DNA of 6,028 bases from Bacteroidota bacterium (lineage in GTDB: Bacteria; Bacteroidota; Bacteroidia; Flavobacteriales; Weeksellaceae): positions 1 to 6,028 of the forward strand of contig JAFDZJ010000050.1 in NCBI GenBank assembly GCA_018266965.1, written 5' to 3'. Below, in pieces: positions 5,455 to 6,028 of this stretch. The stretch's first letter is position 1; the number at the start of each line of letters is the position of its first letter. Below the pieces are notes generated by a model. It worked only from the letters and a program-made list of their open reading frames with translations, had not been told where the DNA came from and did not search any database. The translations under genes were made by a program, and so were the position numbers.

Positions 5455-6028
5455 TTATTTTTTTTGAACTGGATTATCATAATTATTCTTCCTCATACCT
5501 TTGAGTATAGCAACGATACCTTCGGAAATCTTTGTGGTATGTGTTTCTTTCATTAAATCTTCAACAGATTGATGAACGATAATTTTCCCTTCATTCATAA
5601 AAACTATTTCACTAACAATATCGTCCAATTCGCTTAACAAATGTGAGGTTATGACTATTAATTTGCCGTTTGCTTTTTCTTTTAATATTTTGTTTTTCAA
5701 TATTTCAGAAGCCAAAGGATCCAATCCAGCAGTTGGTTCATCTAAAATAATAATTGATGGATTGAACATAAAAGCCAAAACCGCACTTACTTTTTGGGTA
5801 GTACCTCCGGAAAGTGTTCCCATTTTTTTGTCGTATAACTTTTCCAAATCAAATGCTTGTAACAACTCGGTATCCAAATCTTTTTCCGGAATATTTCGAG
5901 TTTCTTTTATCATTTTCAAAGTGTCTTTTATCGACATATTTTCCGGGTATCGACCAATCTGTGGCATATATCCAATGTTATTTCTGTACAGATAATGTTC
6001 TTTTACCGATTCTCCATTTACAATAATA
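5455..6028 (-). CDS. nosF: NosF-like ABC transporter ATPase (3' part, 5' end outside window)
   Basis: 190 codons are visible and the frame stays open through the right edge, so the gene is truncated by the window. The internal Met at 5967 is not the start: upstream codons encode IIVNGESVKEHYLYRNNIGY, the normal ABC sequence leading into the Q-loop YMPQ. Visible motifs, numbered from the first visible residue, are the Q-loop Gln23, signature LSGGT (72-76), Walker B and D-loop SIIILDEPTAGLD (91-103) and the H-switch ITSHL (His129). Walker A, about 45 residues further upstream, is missing only because of the cut. It should hydrolyse ATP on the cytoplasmic side to drive the adjacent NosY-like permease in copper-centre maturation of nitrous oxide reductase. 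The ATPase class is certain. The NosF identity depends mainly on the NosY-like partner 6 bases downstream and on the YMPQ...PENMS segment typical of this subgroup. Confidence 0.78.
   Translation of the reverse strand, partial: IIVNGESVKEHYLYRNNIGYMPQIGRYPENMSIKDTLKMIKETRNIPEKDLDTELLQAFDLEKLYDKKMGTLSGGTTQKVSAVLAFMFNPSIIILDEPTAGLDPLASEILKNKILKEKANGKLIVITSHLLSELDDIVSEIVFMNEGKIIVHQSVEDLMKETHTTKISEGIVAILKGMRKNNYDNPVQKK

Noticed and set aside
5455..5967. ATPase gene starting at the ATG at 5967 as a 170-residue protein
   Set aside because: Codons upstream remain open to the edge and encode conserved ABC sequence leading into the Q-loop. A start here would lack Walker A, so the gene is simply cut by the window.
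5651..6026. Plus-strand open frames over the ATPase gene
   Set aside because: They are antisense to the ABC signature and Walker B region, and are phenylalanine-rich as expected of shadow translations.

Overview
The window looks like chromosomal DNA from a member of the Flavobacteriaceae, probably Flavobacterium or a close relative. It is AT-rich. It has a protein with a C-terminal type IX secretion (Por secretion) sorting domain, a system confined to Bacteroidetes. A TAnnTTTG-type -7 element is visible, and there are no strong GGAGG ribosome binding sites. All complete genes lie on the minus strand, so the biological reading order is from the right edge to the left.

Right part (6028 to 4681): the 3' end of an ABC-transporter ATPase gene (nosF-like, its 5' end outside the window), then after 6 bases a six-helix permease gene (nosY-like). 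In other organisms these two with NosD form the NosDFY transporter, which is needed to mature the copper centre of nitrous oxide reductase NosZ. nosZ, nosL and nosD are expected just beyond the right edge but are not seen here.

Middle (4680 to 3925): a 118-base gap carries a perfect palindrome with a Crp/FNR-like TGA-N6-TCA core. It is followed by a small lipoprotein gene with one fasciclin domain, which ends in a clear intrinsic terminator. The fasciclin gene may be an accessory of the nos cluster, or simply its neighbour with its own oxygen- or NO-responsive promoter. Left of it, the gene-free stretch to 3604 holds an 85-base imperfect palindrome and the promoter of the next gene.

Left part (3603 to 304): a 1081-residue secreted, modular, adhesin-like protein built from an N-terminal region, an Ig-like domain, two tandem beta-sandwich plus fibronectin type III units, a third beta-sandwich and a type A T9SS sorting tail. 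A textbook terminator follows. Beyond it lies a 191-bp element with 20-bp terminal inverted repeats and a possible TAA target duplication, a MITE candidate. The first 62 bases probably hold the C-terminal end of a plus-strand gene facing the adhesin.

The most interesting points are the nosFY-fasciclin association with its Crp/FNR-like site, the short mobile element, the intergenic palindrome, and the recombination-prone duplicated units of the adhesin. No wholly new system can be demonstrated from this sequence alone.
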